A stretch of DNA of 64,000 nucleotides, taken from assembly GCA_014529385.2 (NCBI GenBank), contig CM043957.1, positions 71,507,003-71,571,002 on the forward strand, written 5' to 3'. The notes beneath the pieces were generated by a model. That model made no database searches. It saw only the letters and a list, made by a program, of their open reading frames with translations, and was not told the origin of the DNA. Source of the DNA: Adiantum capillus-veneris. Its lineage: Eukaryota > Streptophyta > Polypodiopsida > Polypodiales > Pteridaceae. Positions 58,391 to 64,000 of this stretch are shown here, piece by piece; the first letter of the stretch is position 1; each line of letters begins with the position of its first letter. The translations under genes and the position numbers were made by a program.

Positions 58391-61300
58391 GAGGATGACA
58401 GTCTAGTGTCAGGAGACATCTACTTCTTGAAGAATACAATGGACTCAGCTCTTCTTACAGCATCTGATGGAAATGCACTGAGTGACTGGATTATAGACTC
58501 AGGGGCATCACTTCATGTGTCTCCAAACAAGGAGTGGTTTACCTCTTATGTGACCACTAAAGATCATGTTCGGCTAGGCAATGGGCAGACATGTGAGATC
58601 TTGGGTGTTGGAGATGTTCAATTGAAGTTTCAGAATGGCTCTTCTTTCACGCTGAAGAATGTGAGACATGTTCCCGCAATTACAAAGAGCTTGATCAGCA
58701 CAGGTTTACTTGATGATGCTGGCTACGTCACCACTTTTGGACAGAACATGTGGAAGATATCCAAGGGTTCTATGACAGTAGCACATGGAGTAAAGTCTGG
58801 AGGACTTTACATGATTTATGTATCAAATGTCTGTAAAAATGTAATCAATGTAACCGAGCAACCGAACGTTTCTTTGTGGCATAGCCAGTTAGGACATATG
58901 TCCAAGAAGGGAATGGAAATCTTGTCTCGTTCTGGTTATTTGCCTGGCTTTTCATTTAATGATTTTGAATTCTGTGAACATTGTCTGTATGGTAAGCAAA
59001 CACAGCAGCCACATAAGCATAGAAGCAGTAGAAGAGATACACAGTTGGCACTTGTTCATAGTGATTTGTGTGGACCTATGCCTAACCTATCTCTAGGGGG
59101 AGCTTCTTACTTTATGACATTTATAGATGCTTACTCGAGGAAAGTATGGGTTTACTTTCTCAAGCACAAGGATGAAGCGTTTAGTGTTTTCAAAACGTTT
59201 GTGACACTTGTGGAGGATCAGAGTGGCAAGAATCTTAAATGCTTACGCACTGACAATGGTGGAGAGTATGTTTCAAAAGCCTTTCAGGACTTTTGTGAGT
59301 CAAAAGGTATAAAACGTGAACTTACTGCTCCTTACAATCCTCCTCAAAATGGTGTTGCTGAGAGGATGAATAGGACCATACAAGAGAAGGTCAGAAGTAT
59401 GTTGTCTAATGCACAGCTGCCAAATGGGTTTTGGGCTGAAGCTGTATCAACAGCTATTCATCTTGTAAATAGATCTCCTAGCAAGGTTTTGCAGAAGGAT
59501 TCAATGCCAGAGATGGTATGGTCAGGCAAAATGCCCTCATACAAGCATCTCAAAGTCTTTGGCTGTGAGGCATATACTCACATTCCAAAGGAATTTAGGA
59601 ACAAACTTGAGCCAAAGAGTAGGAAGTGCATCTTTCTAGGCTATGGTAATTCTGGTGAGATGGGGTACAGACTTTGGGATCCCGAATCCAGAAAGGTTGT
59701 CCGCAGCAATGATGTTCACTTTAATGAATCCAAATATCATTCTAAACCAGAGAGGGTTGAGGAGATTAGAAGAGTTGTCTTCCAAGAAGATGGACCTGCA
59801 CGTGCAAGACAAAATGTCAGGGTTCAAGACGAGCAAGGACAGGATAGAGTGGAACCACAGGTTGTGGCTGAGCCTGAGCCACCTGTTGTTCGTAGATCTG
59901 GACGTGTCACGCGACCTCCTGATAGGTTTGTTCCATCTATGAACTATGTCATGTTGACTGATTGCAATGAGCCTTCATGTTACAAGGAAGCAGTGCAAAT
60001 GAAGGACTCCGGGAATTGGCAATTGGCCATGCAGTCAGAGATGACAGCTCTGCATAAAAACAAGACATGGAAGCTAGTTAAATTACCACAAGGCAAAAAG
60101 GCTCTACCTTGTAAATGGGTTTACAGGTATAAGATCACCGCTCATGATAGTCAGCCAAAGTACAAAGCAAGTCTTGTTGCCAAGGGCTTTAAGCAAGAAC
60201 AAGGCATTGACTTTGATGAAGTCTTCTCTCCGGTGGTCAAGATGACTACATTGAGATGCTTTCTTGCATTGGTTGCCATATTAGATTTGGTGTTGCACCA
60301 AATGGATGTCAAGACAGCGTTCTTGCATGGTGATTTAGATGTGGAAATTTACATGCAGCAGCCAGAAGGGTTTGTTGAGAAAGGCAAGGAAGATTGGGTA
60401 TGCTAGTTGTTAAAGAGTCTTTATGGCTTAAAACAATCACCGAGGGCATGGTACCATAAATTCCACAAGTTTATGCTTTCTCAAGGCTACAAACGTAGTG
60501 AGTTCGATCACTGTCTATATACAAAGAAGGCTAAGGATGGCAGTTGGCTGATCCTTATTTTGTATGTGGATGACATGTTGATTGCTGACAAGCACTTGGA
60601 AGAAATTTCAGCTTTGAAGTCAAAGATGGCAAAATCGTTTGACATGAAAGACATGGGTGAGGCAAGTCATATACTTGGTATGCGCATTGAGAGAGACAGA
60701 TCAAAGAAGTTGATTTGGTTATCTCAAACAGAGTATATTGACAAGGTTTGACAACGTTTCAATATGGAGAAGGGAAAGGCACTGAGTGTTCCATTGCCAC
60801 CATATGTGAAACTTAGCAAACAAGATTGTCCTGTGTCTGAGGAAGAACAGGCTGAAATGGATAAGATTCCATATGCGTCTGCAGTGGGTAGTTTGATGTA
60901 TGCAATGATTGCTACTCGCCCAGACATTGCATTTGCAGTGGGAGTAGTAAGTCGATACATGTCAAACCCAGGCAAGAAACATTGGGAGGCAGTGAAAGGA
61001 ATATTGAGATACCTGAAAGCTACAAAGAGTATGCGTATATGCTATGGGAGTCAGGAGCTAAGTGTAAAGAGTTTTCCAGACTCAGATTATGCAGGTGACT
61101 TAGACAACCGAAGGTCTACGTCAGGGTATGTCTTTACATTGGCTGGTGAAGCAGTATCATGGTGTTCTAGATTACAAGATTGTGTTACTCAGTCTACTAT
61201 AGAGGCTGAATATGTTGCAGCATCAGAGGGATGCAAAGAATCAATTTGGCTTAATCGACTAGTAACAGATTTGGGAATCAAAGAAGAGATGCCTGTGTTA

Positions 61301-61522
61301 TATTGTGATAGTCAAAGTGCTATACAATTGGCTCGCAATCCAGTTTATCACTCAAAGACAAAGCATGTGGATGTGAAGTATCATTTCATCAGGGAAATGC
61401 TCGAGGATAAGCAACTTCAGCTTGTCAAAGTTCACACCACAGAAAATCCTGCTGATCTACTTACAAAAGGACTTCCCTCAGAGAGCTTTGCGCATTTTTG
61501 CAAGCAGTTAGGTGTAGGGTAG
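58391..61522 (+). pseudogene. E5 copia pol: protease, integrase, RT, RNase H
   Basis: One frame continuing from gag. Protease DWIIDSGASLHVSPNKEWFT; integrase zinc motif LWHSQLGHMSKKG and FCEHCLYGKQ; core VHSDLCGPMPNLSLGG, TFIDAYSRKVWVYFLK, LRTDNGGEYVSKAF, PYNPPQNGVAERMN; RT KGFKQEQGIDFDEVFSPVVK, SLYGLKQSPRAWYHKF, catalytic LYVDDMLI; RNase H DSDYAGDLDNRRSTSGYVFT, STIEAEYVAASEGCKE, YCDSQSAIQLARNPVYHSKT. Only a TAG at 60404-60406 and a TGA at 60749-60751 interrupt it. Both look like C-to-T changes. Confidence 0.95.
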
Positions 61523-61611
61523 TACATCACTTCTCTACATCTCTTGTATATTAGCTTGTATAGTAGCTTCTCTCACACTTAAAGTACCACATTGGACTTT
61601 AAGTGGGAGGT

Positions 61612-61803
61612 TGTTAGGGTATAAAGCCCAATGTGGTCGCCCAGGTAAGTGGGCGGGCCGCCAGGTATGTACACATATTCTTTTGTAAGAACCTAATAAG
61701 AACTCACTATGCTCTACACATTACAGTAGAGCGAGTTCACCATTTCGTCGTGCTCTTCTTCTCGCACTCTCTCTCGCGTCGCACTTCCGCTCGTACTCCT
61801 TCA
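61612..61803 (+). repeat. E5 3' LTR, 192 bp
   Basis: Differs from the 5' LTR at six positions by eye (about 3%). Preceded by the purine tract AAGTGGGAGG (61601-61610). Confidence 0.95.
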
Positions 61804-62250
61804 ACTCAGATGACCAAAACGTGCATGCCAAAGTTTTGCATCTGAAATAGCCCTTGAATCTGCAACAACATTTGCAGAATTTTGTCCACACTTGTCATAC
61901 AAAGTGAGCTTATACAGCCCACGGCACAAAAGGCCAGATGCAACAATTTCATCACCAAAACTGAGATCATGAACTGTACATCTGTCATCCACAAATTTGA
62001 CTACAAGGCCAAGTCTAGCAAGTGCGGATACAGACAAGAGATTCTTCTTGATCCCAAGTACATAAAGTGCATCAACAAGTGTGAAGGAACTGCCATTAGC
62101 AGCAGTGAGCACAATCTTTCCAACTCCTTCAACTGGATAAGAGGCGTTGTTGGCACAAGTGACTGAATTCCCATGAGGGACAAACTCAAGAGAGGTAAAC
62201 AATTCACGATGTGAGGTAATGTACTTTGTAGCACCACTATCGAAATATCA
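61804..62250 (-). pseudogene. E4 copia protease and start of GAG-pre-integrase domain
   Basis: FDSGATKYITSHRELFTSLE with the catalytic Asp, then VGKIVLTAANGSSFTLVDAL and NLLSVSALARLGL. The Trp before the active site is a TGA (62248). It ends LWHARFGHLS, where E5 is inserted; the zinc motif completes at 56308. Confidence 0.9.
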
Positions 62251-63323
62251 CACATGTGAATCTGCAGCAACTGACAAGCATGCATCATGGACAGCAGGAT
62301 TGTAAGTGCACTCTGCGCTAAAAGCCCATTCTGTATCAACATCAGCATTACAGTTTTCTTTCATAGAAGACTCAACAATGGTTGCATTTGTAGTGGAACC
62401 ACCCTCTTTCTTCTTAGCGTCTTTGGCCTTCAACTTAGGACACGACTTGATCAAGTGATCATTGGCTTTACAATAATGGCAACGCATCTTCTTTTTGCCC
62501 TTATCACCAGAATTGCCAGACGAAGTACTACCAGCAGAAGCATTAGGAACTGAATTTTTGCCACTCGCAGCAGAACCATAAGAAGTGGCTGCATTACTGT
62601 TACCACCCTTTCTTTGAGAAGCAATAAAAGCATGTTCAACTGCACGCTGCCTAGTCCTGTTTTTTCTAGAAAGTGACTCTTGCAACAGCAATGTGCATAA
62701 TGCATCAAACTTGACAACTTCACGATTTCCTTGGGTCATCAGTCTCCAAGTACTAGCAAAAGTCTGGTAGGAATCTGGTAAGGCATCAAGAACACAAGGG
62801 AACTGTCCGAAATGACTTCACCTACAGAAATAAGCTGCTCATTGATATCCTTGACACTAGCAAGGAAAGTGTCCATATCATCTTCCTCATGCATAATCTT
62901 CGACTCCAGCTCTTTACACAGCAAAGCAATTTTAGCCTCATTGCGGCTTGAATAAAGACCTGCTAGAATATCCCAAGTCTGTTTTGCAGATTTTGTTGAA
63001 CGGATGTGAGGAACAATGGTGCGCTTCACAGACAATGCAATCAATGCATGAGCCTGCGCATCCTTAACATCCCAACGAGCTTTTTCTGTCGTAGGCAAAA
63101 CAACTCTAACCGCTGCAATCCTTGCAGCAAGACGTGCAACATCCTCAACATCGCTTACATCCTCAGAACCAGGACGTACATCAATGCCCTACACAATGTT
63201 CCAGACACCCTTGGACACAAGAACATGTTGCATCATATAAGCCCACATAGGGTAGTTGTCCCTATCCAACCTGTCCTCAGCAGCAAACATCTTGAACACA
63301 TCTGTGTTGTTGTTGTCAGCCAT
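62251..63323 (-). pseudogene. E4 copia gag
   Basis: Start MADNNNTDVFKMFAAEDRLD at 63323. LDRDNYPMWAYMMQHVLVSK and HIRSTKSAKQTWDILAGLYS are typical UBN2/copia gag. A TAG at 63189 and a frameshift near 62790 break it. The CCHC knuckle CHYCKANDHLIKSC (about 62450-62492) is intact. The coding frame continues into the protease after the TGA at 62248. Confidence 0.9.
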
Positions 63324-63671
63324 GGTAAATGCTGCACCTGATGTGAAAACTGCCCGAAAATAGGAGAAACGGAGCGGGAACAACCTGTGCTATATAGCAC
63401 AAACCGTAGAAGACTATAAGGCACCTGTTATGCAAAAAACGATACTCACAAAAATTCTGCACAAAATGAAGAAATAGCCTGTGCAGTACTGCCTGTAGTG
63501 GAAACGGAGGCCGAAATGAGCCCAAATCAAAATTCTAAGCAGACCAAGCTCCTTGAGCTTACCCAAAAATTTTGTCGACCTGCGAACGCTCGCCAAAGCT
63601 CACTGAAATCGGAGAAAGTGAGCAGGCGTGTACTGGAGCAGCTGGCGACTAAGCCCGAGAGGATGTGACCT

Positions 63672-63685
63672 GCTCTGATACCAAT
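63672..63685 (-). promoter_or_regulatory. E4 primer binding site (initiator Met tRNA)
   Basis: The minus strand reads ATTGGTATCAGAGC directly after the 5' LTR, the standard copia primer site. Confidence 0.95.
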
Positions 63686-63912
63686 TGTTGGAAATAGGGT
63701 TGCAGAGAAACACACACAGGTTGGAGAAGACGAAGGAAGCTCAAGGCAAACAATAGAGAGTGTGTTTCTTAGTATGCAATGGAAAGATGGATAGCCCTAG
63801 AGTGATGGGCGTATGTACAATGCACGGGGGAAAAAAAACCTCCTAAAGAGGGAAAAAATGCCCCGGCGGTCCTAGTGTGTTCACACATCACTACCACATG
63901 TATATGGTAATA
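63686..63912 (-). repeat. E4 5' LTR, 227 bp
   Basis: TGTTGGAAATAGGG...GGTAATA on the plus strand; matches the other LTR except for about eight substitutions, one extra A and a terminal C-to-T. Confidence 0.95.
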
Positions 63913-63917
63913 TGTAC
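63913..63917. repeat. E4 target-site duplication, right
   Basis: TGTAC; matching copy at 53262-53266. The duplication lies within E3 integrase codons. Confidence 0.9.
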
Positions 63918-64000
63918 ACAGAATGATAAGCCCATAGAAATAATGTAAGCTTTAAATCCCAATCTGTGCGATGATCTTCCACTGTTTTGGTCAAGCTAGA
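63913..64000 (-). pseudogene. E3 integrase core fragment, right of E4
   Basis: The minus strand reads SLTKTVEDHRTDWDLKLTLF then LWAYHSVYK across the target-site copy TGTAC. It joins in frame with 53266. The element continues beyond the window. Confidence 0.85.

Larger units (their letters stand above)
56314..61803 (+). mobile_element. E5: Ty1/copia retrotransposon, near-intact, inserted in E4
   Basis: LTRs 56314-56505 and 61612-61803 (192 bp each, six differences), primer site, one gag-pol frame with three stops, and a purine tract. Flanks ATTCA (56309-56313) and ACTCA (61804-61808) are a probable 5-bp target duplication with one change. Tork/TNT-like by the style of its integrase and RT; lineage not proven. 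Confidence 0.96.
53267..63912 (-). mobile_element. E4: Ty1/copia retrotransposon, minus strand, interrupted by E5
   Basis: LTRs 53267-53492 and 63686-63912, primer site at 63673-63685, gag, protease, integrase, RT and RNase H in copia order. TGTAC is duplicated at 53262-53266 and 63913-63917. Its own sequence is about 5.2 kb; E5 (5490 bp) sits between the protease and integrase coding parts. Five stops and two frameshifts were counted in gag-pol. The two LTRs differ at about eight bases plus one indel. Confidence 0.95.

Overview
The window looks like plant nuclear DNA made almost entirely of nested LTR retrotransposons. Plant origin is supported by Ty3/gypsy polyproteins with a tRNA-Asp-type primer site, two Ty1/copia elements with the usual initiator-Met primer site (TGGTATCAGAGC), a plant-type chromodomain fragment, and a broken fragment resembling the chloroplast kinase STN7. 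Long (GA)n and (TC)n(AC)n microsatellites punctuate the sequence. A non-seed plant such as a fern is my weak guess from the style of the gypsy polyproteins; nothing here proves the clade. I see no intact host gene.

Layout. 1-446: GA microsatellites. About 370-15029 (+): element E1, an old, 5'-truncated gypsy element with pol, a second protease-like domain, a repeat-rich spacer, an extra ORF (called aORF) and a 3' LTR. 15030-27500: mostly unrecognised DNA with microsatellites, a LINE reverse-transcriptase tail (16110-16960), a degenerate minisatellite, an STN7-like fragment (minus, about 23396-23720), and a tRNA-like/SINE head beside 74-G and 38-C runs. 27505-29246 (-): a copia fragment and a chromodomain gypsy end, both invaded by microsatellites. 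29247-30257 (-): an inverted LTR plus aORF tail of the E1/E2 family. 30258-47875 (+): element E2, the best copy of that family, from an 11-bp LTR stub and primer site through gag, pol, post-integrase protease-like domain, spacer and aORF to a 917-bp 3' LTR. 47876-51430: tandem repeats, duplicated microsatellites and one unknown ORF. 51430-53266 and 63913-64000 (-): element E3, a related gypsy element split by copia E4 (53267-63912, minus, 5-bp target duplication TGTAC). E4 is itself split by copia E5 (56314-61803, plus, 192-bp LTRs).

The most unusual object is the E1/E2 gypsy family. It combines five features: (1) a tandemly duplicated integrase zinc-binding module; (2) a second retropepsin-like domain after integrase, also in E3, followed by reiterated W-[VI]-P-K peptides; (3) a purine tract and promoter/5' splice-site-like block after that ORF; (4) arrays with a period near 285 bp, each unit carrying a 20-24 bp near-perfect palindrome, lying both before gag and before the aORF in E2 and before the aORF in E1, with different palindrome sequences in the two elements but symmetry kept; (5) an extra ORF with an N-terminal domain, a long coiled coil and a conserved C-terminal domain in the position where some plant gypsy elements carry env-like genes. 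A working model, which is inference, is that the aORF is made from a separate spliced transcript and that its protein may act on the palindromic arrays.

All pol genes carry stops or frameshifts. E5 is the least damaged: one continuous frame of about 1327 codons with three stops.
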